A stretch of DNA of 47,110 nt from Chloroflexota bacterium (GTDB lineage Bacteria; Chloroflexota; FW602-bin22; JACPRP01), in assembly GCA_016210495.1 (NCBI GenBank), contig JACQUC010000146.1, positions 1 through 47,110 on the forward strand. Direction: 5' to 3'. A program made the position numbers and the translations under genes. The notes below the pieces were generated by a model. It saw nothing but the letters and a program-made list of their open reading frames with translations, ran no database searches and was not told where the DNA came from. The first letter of the stretch is position 1. Each line of letters opens with the position of its first letter. Below, piece by piece: positions 38,900 through 46,569 of the stretch.

Positions 38900-40390
38900 G
38901 TGTTGCCGAGTCTGCGTTCGAAGCTGGTCGCGGCTTTCGTGCTCGTGATCTTCATATGCCTTTTGCTAGCGAGCTCGGCGTTTGTGTTCATGCTCCGCGA
39001 CTATCAGACGCAGCTAAAGCTCAATCAGCTTGTGGACCTGGCGGTACCGGTCTCGCTGCAGGTGCGGATGCTGGAGCGGCTGGGTGCCTCACCCGAACAG
39101 ATTGCTTTCTTCCTGGCAGAGCAAGCGCGAGAGATGAACGTGCGGGTGCTGTTGGTGGACCCGCAGGGGACGATCATCGAGGATACACATGGGGAGCTCG
39201 AGGGCCTGCAGGTTGAGCTGCCGGACCAACCTTACTGGCGAAGCCGCCGCACAGCCAACTTTGCTGCTTACCAGGGTCCGCACAACCTGTTTCTGGTGGT
39301 GACCTCGCCACGGGCGTCCTCGCAGTTTCCCGAGCGATTTGTGAGCCGTGCCCCATCGTATTCGGTCGTGCTGGCGGTGCCGCAGCAAAGCGTCACGTCC
39401 GCGTGGCTAGAGCTTGCGCCGAGCCTCTCGATCGCGGCATTCGTCTCCCTTATCGTGTCGGTTGGGATTGCCTTGCTGCTTTCGCGGTCGATCTCGCGTC
39501 CGCTGGCGCAGATTACGCGAGCGTCAGAGGAAATGGCGCAGGGCAACTACGAGCAGAACATTCCTATACGTGGCCGGGACGAAATAGGGCGCCTGGCTTC
39601 GGCGTTTAACGGCATGGCAAGCCAGGTTTCGCTTTCGCACCGTACGCTTCGCGACTTTCTGGCCAATGTGTCTCACGAGTTGAAGACGCCGTTGACTTCT
39701 ATCCAAGGCTTCTCGCAGGCGATGGTCGACGGCACGATCAACGATGCCGCCGGGTACCTCGAAGCAGGGGAGATCATCAATGGAGAGGCGGAGCGAATGC
39801 GGCATCTGGTGGAGGACCTGCTGTACCTTTCGAAGATAGAGTCGGGTCAGATCAAGATAGAAAGCCAACACGTCGATTTGGATAACCAGTTGCGGGCGTG
39901 CTTGCGCAAGTTCGAGCGGCGCGCCTCGGAATGCGGTGTGACGCTGTCGTTAGAAGCGGCACGCGCGCCTTCGGTGCGCGGCGACGCCTACAAGCTGGAG
40001 CAGGTTTTCAATAATCTGCTGGATAATGCGGTGAAGTACACCCCCGCGGGCGGCAAGGTCACGGTCGTAGCCGATCCGGTGCCGGCTAACTCGGCGGGCC
40101 GCCAGCATAGCACTGTGAATGGCGCCAACGGGGGCGGCCAGGGCGCAGCCACGGGGGCGCGAATCCGGGTCCATAACACGGGATCGACGATTCCACCAGA
40201 GGACCTCGACAAGGTTTTCGAGAGGTTCTACCAGGTGGACAAATCTCGGGTGAAATCGAGCGACGGCAGTGGCCTTGGGCTGGCCATCGCGAAGGAGATC
40301 GTTTTGGCGCATGGTGGAACTGTCGAGGTAAAGAGCTCGCCCGAAGAAGGCACGGAGTTTGTGGTCACATTACCGCTAAGCCGCTCGTGA
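38900..40390 (+). CDS. Membrane sensor histidine kinase
   Basis: 496 residues from a GTG at 38900 (GAGGAG six bases upstream). TM1 covers about residues 8-31, an extracytoplasmic sensor of about 140 residues follows, and TM2 covers about 176-196. HAMP is at 197-248, the HisKA box ANVSHELKTPLTS contains the phosphorylated His259, and the ATPase domain has NNLLDNAVKYTP (N box) and GSGLGLAIAKEIV (G2 box). A Gly/Ala/Asn-rich insert (NSAGRQHSTVNGANGGG) interrupts the ATPase domain before the G1 region. It shares a transcript with the regulator and precedes an HtrA protease, a grouping typical of envelope-stress systems. Confidence 0.95.
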   Translation: MLPSLRSKLVAAFVLVIFICLLLASSAFVFMLRDYQTQLKLNQLVDLAVPVSLQVRMLERLGASPEQIAFFLAEQAREMNVRVLLVDPQGTIIEDTHGELEGLQVELPDQPYWRSRRTANFAAYQGPHNLFLVVTSPRASSQFPERFVSRAPSYSVVLAVPQQSVTSAWLELAPSLSIAAFVSLIVSVGIALLLSRSISRPLAQITRASEEMAQGNYEQNIPIRGRDEIGRLASAFNGMASQVSLSHRTLRDFLANVSHELKTPLTSIQGFSQAMVDGTINDAAGYLEAGEIINGEAERMRHLVEDLLYLSKIESGQIKIESQHVDLDNQLRACLRKFERRASECGVTLSLEAARAPSVRGDAYKLEQVFNNLLDNAVKYTPAGGKVTVVADPVPANSAGRQHSTVNGANGGGQGAATGARIRVHNTGSTIPPEDLDKVFERFYQVDKSRVKSSDGSGLGLAIAKEIVLAHGGTVEVKSSPEEGTEFVVTLPLSRS

Positions 40391-40401
40391 GCTTTGTAGG
40401 A

Positions 40402-40441
40402 TTTTACATTCTTTTAACCGTGACACAATGGCCTGTTAGCA
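40402..40441 (+). promoter_or_regulatory. Candidate PhoB-type site 2, upstream of htrA
   Basis: TTTTACATTC followed by TTTTAACCGTGACA gives two TTTWAC-like half-sites 10 bp apart. The frame TTTTAAC-N16-GTTAGCA is shared with 37812-37841 (19 of 30 positions). It lies 93 bases before the HtrA start. Confidence 0.35.
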
Positions 40442-40533
40442 GAACCCGCATAGGATTAGGGTAGCAAAGACGTGCGCCTGTTTCGACGGCAGGCGCCGCG
40501 AGCAGATGCAGTTTCGGTGGAGGTAGAACGTAT

Positions 40534-41697
40534 ATGAGGTTGATCAAGAACACGTTGATAATGAGCCTGGGGGTGCTGCTTGGCGCGATGGTGGTGCTGG
40601 GATATTTGCGATTTCAGCCGATAGCAGCGGCCAATGTCGCCCCGAGCGCTCCGGCTTTGGTTTCTAGCCTGGGCCGGGCGGCCCTTTTCAATGACGACGC
40701 GGTTGTGTCGGTTTACGAACGAGTCAGCCTAGCGGTGGTCAACATCACCAACGTGGGTAGACAACAGGACGCTTTGTTCGACGACGTGCCGATACCGAGA
40801 GAGGGCGCCGGTTCCGGCGTGATCATCGACGACCAAGGCCATATTTTGACCAACAATCACGTGGTGGCGGGCGCGGAAAGTCTGGAAGTTAAGCTAGCGG
40901 ATGGCACGACGGTCACGGGTGATGTGGTCGGCACCGATCCTGGAAACGATCTGGCCATTGTGAAGATAGATGTGCCCAAGGAGAAGCTGACGGTGGCTGC
41001 TTTGGGAGATTCCGACAAACTGAGAGTAGGCGAGATGGCCATCGCCATCGGCAACCCGTTCGGGCTGCAGAGCACGGTGACGGTGGGCGTGGTAAGCTCC
41101 ACCGGACGAAACTGGCCTTCGCAAAGCGGACGAACGATCAGCAATATGATTCAGACGGACGCGGCCATCAATCCCGGCAACTCCGGGGGACCCCTACTGA
41201 ACGCGAGCGGGCAGGTGATTGGCATCAACACGGCCATCGAGAGCCCGGTGAGAGGATCTGTAGGCATAGGCTTTGCCATTCCGATAAACACCGCCAAGCG
41301 CTTTGTCCCGGACATGTTGAGCGGTGGCGAAGTAAGCCATCCGTGGCTGGGCATATCCGGCCAGGCGATCACGCCGAAGCTGGCCGAAGAACTTGGCCTG
41401 CCCGTCAACGAGGGAGTACACGTGGTTCAGACGCTGGCCAATAGTCCGGCGGCCAAGGCAGGCCTGAAGGGGGCGGGGCTGACGCAACGTGGGTTGCTGC
41501 GTCCTCAGGCTGGCGGAGCCGGCGACATCATCACGGCGATCGACGGGATGAAGGTGTCCAAGGTCGAGCAGATTTCGCAGTACATCGACGCCAACAAGAA
41601 GGTAGGAGACACGGTCAAGCTGGACGTGTTGCGGGACGGCAAGACCATAAGCGTCGAGGCAAAGCTGGCGACCTGGCCAAGGAACCTCAGTAGGTAG
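40534..41697 (+). CDS. htrA: HtrA/DegP-family membrane-anchored serine protease with PDZ domain
   Basis: 387 residues. A single N-terminal helix (about 8-30) anchors it outside the membrane. The trypsin-like domain has the triad His109 (TNNHVV), Asp139 (GNDLAIV) and Ser217 (NPGNSGGPL), all intact. One PDZ domain follows, from HPWLGISGQAI to the end, with a Gly/Arg-rich insert (GLTQRGLLRPQAGGAGD) before the carboxylate-binding GDIITAIDG segment. It degrades or refolds misfolded exported proteins. It is 143 bases after the kinase and probably under the response regulator's control. Confidence 0.95.
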   Translation: MRLIKNTLIMSLGVLLGAMVVLGYLRFQPIAAANVAPSAPALVSSLGRAALFNDDAVVSVYERVSLAVVNITNVGRQQDALFDDVPIPREGAGSGVIIDDQGHILTNNHVVAGAESLEVKLADGTTVTGDVVGTDPGNDLAIVKIDVPKEKLTVAALGDSDKLRVGEMAIAIGNPFGLQSTVTVGVVSSTGRNWPSQSGRTISNMIQTDAAINPGNSGGPLLNASGQVIGINTAIESPVRGSVGIGFAIPINTAKRFVPDMLSGGEVSHPWLGISGQAITPKLAEELGLPVNEGVHVVQTLANSPAAKAGLKGAGLTQRGLLRPQAGGAGDIITAIDGMKVSKVEQISQYIDANKKVGDTVKLDVLRDGKTISVEAKLATWPRNLSR

Positions 41698-41716
41698 AGC
41701 TAGAGAGATGGCAGGG

Positions 41717-41745
41717 CCATGGGGCAGGTTGAAGCCTGCCCATGG
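41717..41745. terminator. Hairpin after htrA
   Basis: An 11-bp stem CCATGGGCAGG/CCTGCCCATGG with one bulged G and loop TTGAAG, 20 bases past the htrA stop. It lacks a T-run, so its terminator role is tentative. Confidence 0.35.
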
Positions 41746-41784
41746 GCATTAAGCTAAGACAACTTGTTGCTGCCTAGCGTGCGA

Positions 41785-41855
41785 CCCTCACCTGCCTGAG
41801 GTCCGCCTCAGGCGGACCTCAGGTGCCCTAACCCTCGCCCAGAGGGAGAGGGGAC
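41785..41855. repeat. Family D repeat with a nested 27-bp palindrome
   Basis: The D pattern CCCTCACC ... CCCTAACCCTCGCCC, then AGAGGGAGAGGGGA, is split by CTGAGGTCCGCC-TCA-GGCGGACCTCAG (41796-41822), a perfect 12-bp stem absent from the other D copies. Confidence 0.7.
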
Positions 41856-41947
41856 AGGACGTTCGCCCAAAGTTCTCTCGTGCAAGCGTACGAAGTGCGT
41901 ATGCCGATCAGGCTCAGATGCGCCCAGAATTGCAGTTGGGAAGCATC

Positions 41948-42014
41948 TCGGCAGCGCTGGCGTCGCGGCGCTAAAGCAACCGCTTCAGGCCGCTGGGCAG
42001 GAGATAGCGCCAGT
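41948..42014. repeat. 67-bp dispersed repeat, copy 2
   Basis: 64 of 67 bases identical to 23376-23442. Confidence 0.8.
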
Positions 42015-42098
42015 TTGGTATCTGAACCAATCCGTTCTGGGTCGCGATGCAGCTTCACCTCCGGCAATCTGATAGGCTTCGTCTAGAGGCACTTGTTG

Positions 42099-43277
42099 TT
42101 ATCTGCGCCGCCCGACCAGGAGAATGCCGAGGGCGATGATGTGAAGGGTAGCCGCGGCCAGGTACATGTTGCCGAAACCGGCGGACTGGGCGACGAACCC
42201 CCAGAAGAAGCCACCCACGCTGATACCCAGGTCCATAGACAGAGCGAAGGCGCCTGCCGCGGCGCCGCTTTCGCTCGACCCCACTCGATCAATGGACCAG
42301 GCCATGAGCGTTGGCTGTACGGCGGCGAAGTGGAAGCCGTAAAGAAAGGCTACTGCGAGTAGGGTTGGGAGGGTAACGGACTGGGAAATGAGCGCCAGAC
42401 CCATCGCCCCAGCCACCAGTCCCGGCGCAATAACCGCTACCCGTCCCCAGATATCCGAAGCCCGTCCCAGCGGACCACGAAAGACGACGACCACGATGGC
42501 GTAGATGGTGAAGAACAGGCCGGGATTGTCTATGCCCTGGCCGGTGGCCACGAGAGGCAGAAAGTAGACAAGAGCCGAGTAAGTGACGCCGGTAATGAAA
42601 ACGATGAGAGAGGGAACCAGCAACCTGGTGTGAAAGACAGAAGCAGGCTTAGGTTTTGCCCCGGAGGGTAGAGCGCGAGGGGCCGGATCTACGACAGCGA
42701 GTGAGGTCGCCAGGGCGAGGCAAGCCACCGCGGCCGAGGAAAGAAATACGGCGGTAAAGCCGTAACTCGAGGCGAGGAAAATGCCGAGCGCCGGCCCGAC
42801 GGCCATGGCTATGCTGCCGAACATGCCGTATAGGCCCATCGCCTCGCCGCGCCGACTGGCCGGCGAGATGCTGGCGACGAGCGCCAGGCAGGCTGTGCTG
42901 ATGACTCCCCAACCGATTCCCTGCAGCAAGCGAATGGCAAAGAGGACGGGCACGGTCTGCGCCAAGACGTACGAGGCCGACGAGGCCGACATTGCCGCTG
43001 CGCCGCCGATCATGAGCCATTTCATTCCGACACCATACGTGCCGACACCATACGTGGCCTTGCTGACGAAAGGCCGCACTGCCATGGACGTGAACGAGAA
43101 GATGCCCATAGTGAGCCCGACGTCGGATTCGCGCCCGCCTACGGCCAGAACAAAAACGGGCATCGTGGCCAAAAGCAGGTAGAAGTTACCGAACGATGCG
43201 AAGGATGCGGCACAACTTAGTACATAGTTGGGAGAAAGGATTCTTTCTTTGGCTATCGTTTCGTCCAAGCAAGACAC
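42099..43277 (-). CDS. MFS transporter
   Basis: 392 residues, 12 hydrophobic helices, opened by a GTG at 43277. A TTG three codons later has a better-placed GAGG. Motif-A-like loops are degenerate: RPFVSKATYGVGTYGVG after helix 2 contains a 5-residue tandem duplication (TYGVG twice) from a 15-bp repeat, and GPLGRASDIWGRV follows helix 8. It is related to sugar or drug exporters of the YfcJ/AraJ-like type, and the substrate is unknown. It is convergent with htrA and divergent from the exported-protein gene. Confidence 0.85.
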   Translation of the reverse strand: MSCLDETIAKERILSPNYVLSCAASFASFGNFYLLLATMPVFVLAVGGRESDVGLTMGIFSFTSMAVRPFVSKATYGVGTYGVGMKWLMIGGAAAMSASSASYVLAQTVPVLFAIRLLQGIGWGVISTACLALVASISPASRRGEAMGLYGMFGSIAMAVGPALGIFLASSYGFTAVFLSSAAVACLALATSLAVVDPAPRALPSGAKPKPASVFHTRLLVPSLIVFITGVTYSALVYFLPLVATGQGIDNPGLFFTIYAIVVVVFRGPLGRASDIWGRVAVIAPGLVAGAMGLALISQSVTLPTLLAVAFLYGFHFAAVQPTLMAWSIDRVGSSESGAAAGAFALSMDLGISVGGFFWGFVAQSAGFGNMYLAAATLHIIALGILLVGRRR

Positions 43278-43382
43278 CTCGGGCTTTCCTGGCAGCGTTG
43301 CCTATTCTATACTTGTGTGGGGGGATGTCAATGGCCTTCGGCGCGGGGTAGTGTACGCGGGATCGGGGAAATGCCTCCTCGC

Positions 43383-43459
43383 CACCCCACCCCTGGGCGG
43401 ACAGCGGACGTCTCCCGCCTCGCGGGGTCCCGTTTCGGGACGCCCCTACGTTTCTGCGA
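43383..43459. repeat. Family A2 repeat
   Basis: CACCCCACCCCTGGGCGGAC, AGCGGACGTCTCCCGCCTCG, CGGGGTCCCGTTTCGGGAC and GCCCCTACGTTTCTG. It is nearly identical to the 28791 copy and ends 30 bases before the next promoter. Confidence 0.85.
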
Positions 43460-43488
43460 TAGGCCGCACACTGCGCGGGACGAGGGGA

Positions 43489-43517
43489 TTGACGTTGTGT
43501 TGAGTGCTCGATATACT
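43489..43517 (+). promoter_or_regulatory. Promoter of the exported-protein/purM unit
   Basis: TTGACG (43489-43494), a 17-bp spacer and TATACT (43512-43517), each 5/6. The leader to the ATG at 43560 is about 36 bases. Confidence 0.65.
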
Positions 43518-43559
43518 GACAGAGATTTAGCGTTCCCCGACGGGAGGAAGGAGAGAAGT

Positions 43560-45128
43560 ATGCTTGCTGGACTGGCGACCAAGGTATCGAGGATTGCCCT
43601 TGTTGCGTCGTTCTTTTTGCTCCCGGCTATGAACGGGACGGTTGGCACGGTTGCGGAGGCCCAGGAAGGGCCGGTTGCGGTCGAGGTGACGGTCGATGCG
43701 AGCGGAGGGGAAATCGTCACGATTGGCATCGTCGTGCGAAACAGGACGTCCTCGGACGTCGATCCACTGCGAACGGCTGGCTCGATACCACCCAATGCTA
43801 CGGTTCTCGGCTCCTGGACCGGCACGACTAACGAGCACCCGGGCAAACTGGAGGGTCAGGAGATCTCCTGGTTCAATTCCAAGATTCCGGCCGACGCGAT
43901 TCAAGGCCCGTTCTACTACAAGGTTTCCATGCCACGGGGGAGCGCGGGGGTGTTTCGCGCACAGGCCTTCTGGCAGAACCCGTCGCGCGGCACCGGGATA
44001 TCTCCCGAGGTCGTGGTGACCATTCCTCCCGTGGCCGTACCCGGCGCGGCCGTCCAGCGAGATCCAAACCAGGCCGACTTCGACATTCCCGGCGGCCGGT
44101 TCTACACGCAAACCAACGGCCGGGGCAGCGCCGCGGACGCCGGCTTTGCCGTAGTCAACGGTGGACTCGACGCCCAGGGCAACGAGATAAGAATGTACGA
44201 TGGCTACCTGGCGCTGGGCGGGCCCAGCCGACTGGGCTATCCTATCTCGCGTCGCTACAAGGAAGGAGCCAATGATGCTTACACTTACCAGGCCTTTCAG
44301 AACGGCGCGCTGCAATGGGATCCTGCCAGCAAGTCGGCGAGGTTGACCAACCTTATGGACGATATGCACGGTGCGCAACTGGACCCGCTACTGGAAAGGC
44401 TAGGTTACGCCCGATGGGAGCCGGATAGCTCGGGTGGCGATTTCGCGAGAGCCAGGAGCGAACGACTGAGCTGGTTGGACGATCCCAACTACGCCGATTT
44501 CAAAGAGGCCTACTTCAATAGTGGCGCCGACCCGACGACCTTCTTCGGCTTGCCCGGAGGTCGCCCCAAGACGATGGGCTGGATTCGGGTGTTGCGGCTA
44601 CAGCGGGCCGTTTTCGCCACCTACAACAACGGGCCGGTAGTAATGGCCTCCATTGGCGAGGACGCGGTGAAAGTTGGATACCTGGCAGGGGATTTGCTCA
44701 GATTGCAGAGCACAAGCGAGACCGATGTGGCGGCCTGGATGCTCAGGCATCCGGGGATGACGATCACGGCTTCGTCGCCGGTGACGCTGAAGTATCGTGA
44801 GGACTGGATCGCCACCGCGCCGAACTGCAGCGCCACGATCCTCAGGGGCGATCTGAGAGACATAGGCGGGAACCCGGTCAACGGCGAGCTCGTGAAGACC
44901 TGGAACGACTGGGGCAACGAGGTACTGTTGGTGGTCGGCATGGATCGCGGCGCTGGATCGTGGGAAAGGTTTATCGGAGAAGGTGTGAGGGGCGGTGTAT
45001 GGCACGTCCAGATAGTACACCCCACAACGGGCGCGGCGCTTTCGCCGATCTCAACCGTACGCTTCACGGACCAGTGCAGCCCCACCAGTGTGCAGGAGAT
45101 TAGCCTACATTATAAGGCGAACTATTAG
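43560..45128 (+). CDS. Exported protein with LGFP-like repeat region, function unknown
   Basis: About 522 residues from the ATG at 43560 (GGAGGAAGGAG upstream). In-frame codons before it are promoter and repeat. The signal peptide covers residues 1-35 (cleavage after VAEAQ is likely). Residues 36-160 look like a beta-sandwich with a DUF11-like pattern (VEVTVDASGGEIVTIGIVV, NATVLGSWTGT). The middle carries an LGFP-like segment (GRFYTQTNGRGSAADAGFAV, GYLALGGPSRLGYPISRRY, YTYQAFQNGALQWDP), also seen in Chloroflexota exported proteins. The C-terminus resembles an Ig-like domain. It is probably a surface protein. purM starts 15 bases downstream and is likely co-transcribed. Confidence 0.75.
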   Translation: MLAGLATKVSRIALVASFFLLPAMNGTVGTVAEAQEGPVAVEVTVDASGGEIVTIGIVVRNRTSSDVDPLRTAGSIPPNATVLGSWTGTTNEHPGKLEGQEISWFNSKIPADAIQGPFYYKVSMPRGSAGVFRAQAFWQNPSRGTGISPEVVVTIPPVAVPGAAVQRDPNQADFDIPGGRFYTQTNGRGSAADAGFAVVNGGLDAQGNEIRMYDGYLALGGPSRLGYPISRRYKEGANDAYTYQAFQNGALQWDPASKSARLTNLMDDMHGAQLDPLLERLGYARWEPDSSGGDFARARSERLSWLDDPNYADFKEAYFNSGADPTTFFGLPGGRPKTMGWIRVLRLQRAVFATYNNGPVVMASIGEDAVKVGYLAGDLLRLQSTSETDVAAWMLRHPGMTITASSPVTLKYREDWIATAPNCSATILRGDLRDIGGNPVNGELVKTWNDWGNEVLLVVGMDRGAGSWERFIGEGVRGGVWHVQIVHPTTGAALSPISTVRFTDQCSPTSVQEISLHYKANY

Positions 45129-45143
45129 GTGAGGTAGGGATCG

Positions 45144-46262
45144 TTGACGGACAACGCGAAGAGTGACGAGGATCGCACAACAGGGGCAACATACGCGGGG
45201 GCGGGGGTGGACGCCGAGAGCGAGGAATCGGCGCTGAAGGGGCTGCTCAAATGGGTTGAGAAGAGCCTGGCCTTGCGAACCGGCATCGGCGCGGTGCAGC
45301 TCCCGATCGGCTATTTTGCCAATGTCGTGGACATTGGTCACGGTATGGGGCTGGCGATCTCTACCGACGGCGTGGGAACGAAGCTGCTCGTGGCGCAAAT
45401 GATGAACCGCTACGATACAGTGGGGATCGACTGCGTAGCGATGAACGTGAACGACGTGCTGTGCGTTGGGGCCGAGCCGGTATCGCTGGTCGATTGCATC
45501 GCCGTGCAGGAAGCGCGCCCGGATTTACTGGAGCAGATTGGCAAGGGCCTGTACAAGGGCGCCGAGCTGGCGAAAGTCAACATCCCGGCGGGCGAGATAG
45601 CACAGATCAAGGAGATCGTTCGCGGGGAGCGCGAGGGCTATGGCTTCGATCTGGTGGGCACGTGCGTGGGCCTGGTGCCCCTGGACCGAATCATCATCGG
45701 GCGAGAAGTGAGAGAAGGCGACGCGGTGGTGGGGCTGCGGAGCAGCGGAGTTCATAGCAACGGTCTGACCCTCGCTCGCGAAGTGCTGTTCAAGAAAGCG
45801 GGCTACGCCATCGACAGGTTCGTGCCCGAGCTCGGTCGGACGGTTGGTGAGGAGCTGCTGGAGCCGACACGAATCTACGTGACCGAAGTGATGGAGATGC
45901 TGCACTCCGGACTTCACGTCAAAGCGCTCTCGCATATCACGGGCGACGGCATGTTGAATCTACTGCGCGTCAAGGCCGAGGTAGGTTATGTGGTCGAGCA
46001 ATTCCCGGAGCCGCAGCCCGTGTTCAAGGTGATTCAGCGACTGGGCCAGGTGACCGACGAGGAGGCGTTCAGGGTGTTCAATATGGGGATCGGTCTCTGC
46101 GTCACGGTGCCGGCCGAGGAAGTTGATCAGGTGATTGGTATCGCGCGGAAGCACGGAGTCGAGGCGCACCGGCTTGGTTATGCGGTGAGCGATCCGGAGC
46201 GAAAAGTTGTCATCCAGCCATATGGGCTGGTGGGGCAGGGGAACGGGTTCAGAAAGGCATAG
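45144..46262 (+). CDS. purM: Phosphoribosylformylglycinamidine cyclo-ligase (AIR synthase)
   Basis: 372 residues from a TTG start with GAGGTAGGG just upstream. PurM landmarks are all present: ATYAGAGVD, the Gly-rich ISTDGVGTKLL, DCVAMNVNDVLCVGAEPV, GFDLVGTCVGLVP, LRSSGVHSNGLTLAR, HITGDGMLNLLRV and FRVFNMGIGLCV. It uses ATP to close FGAM to AIR, the fifth step of purine synthesis. It is slightly longer than E. coli PurM (about 345) owing to an N-terminal extension and an insert around KAELAKVNIPAGE. It follows an exported-protein gene with no other pur gene nearby. Confidence 0.95.
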   Translation: MTDNAKSDEDRTTGATYAGAGVDAESEESALKGLLKWVEKSLALRTGIGAVQLPIGYFANVVDIGHGMGLAISTDGVGTKLLVAQMMNRYDTVGIDCVAMNVNDVLCVGAEPVSLVDCIAVQEARPDLLEQIGKGLYKGAELAKVNIPAGEIAQIKEIVRGEREGYGFDLVGTCVGLVPLDRIIIGREVREGDAVVGLRSSGVHSNGLTLAREVLFKKAGYAIDRFVPELGRTVGEELLEPTRIYVTEVMEMLHSGLHVKALSHITGDGMLNLLRVKAEVGYVVEQFPEPQPVFKVIQRLGQVTDEEAFRVFNMGIGLCVTVPAEEVDQVIGIARKHGVEAHRLGYAVSDPERKVVIQPYGLVGQGNGFRKA

Positions 46263-46325
46263 AGCCTTGATGAATCAAGGCCCCACAGTGCCCTCACCCT
46301 AACCCTCTCCCACAGGGAGAGGGGA
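46263..46325. repeat. Hairpin and family D repeat after purM
   Basis: GCCTTGAT-GA-ATCAAGGC followed by CCCAC (46264-46286), then family D CCCTCACCCTAACCCTCTCCC...AGAGGGGA. The first hairpin sits immediately after the stop and may end the transcript. Confidence 0.65.
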
Positions 46326-46368
46326 CAGGACGGCTGACCGAGTGGCAAGCAAGTGGCGTCTAGGCAAG

Positions 46369-46406
46369 CCGGTCCTCTCTCCTTTCGCGAAAGGAGAGAG
46401 GACCGG
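46369..46406. repeat. Perfect 38-bp palindrome
   Basis: Two 19-base arms, CCGGTCCTCTCTCCTTTCG and its exact complement, meet with no spacer. The arms resemble the CTCTCCC/GGGAGAG part of family D. Confidence 0.85.
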
Positions 46407-46501
46407 TAGACTGATCGCTAGCGGCCAACTCAACTGCTAAGGAACCCAGTGCGCTAGCAGAGAGCATCGTCGGAAATGATCCTCTTGGCCTGGCAGCGAC
46501 A

Positions 46502-46527
46502 GGGCAACCACGCAGGGTTGCCCCTAC
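46502..46527. repeat. Family E hairpin repeat
   Basis: GGGCAACC-ACGCAG-GGTTGCCCCTAC, identical in core to 5147 and 36081. It lies 43 bases before the SDR stop. Confidence 0.8.
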
Positions 46528-46569
46528 GAGACGTAGCCGCATGTGTTGCTTGACGATGCACTAGAGCAC

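Larger units (their letters stand above)
41698..42098. other. Repeat-filled intergenic region between htrA and an MFS gene
   Basis: 400 bases between convergent genes. It holds a hairpin CCATGGGGCAGG-TTGAAG-CCTGCCCATGG (41717-41745), a family D repeat with a nested palindrome (41785-41855) and the second copy of a 67-bp repeat (41948-42014). No gene is seen. Confidence 0.65.
46326..46569. other. Remainder of the purM-SDR gap
   Basis: Contains the perfect 38-bp palindrome (46369-46406) and a family E hairpin (46502-46527). The gap totals 307 bases between convergent genes. No coding sequence is seen. Confidence 0.6.

Noticed and set aside
43317..43559. An 81-codon N-terminal extension of the exported protein
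   Set aside because: It would be translated from a dispersed repeat and across the promoter, and the ATG at 43560 has a strong ribosome site and begins a signal peptide.
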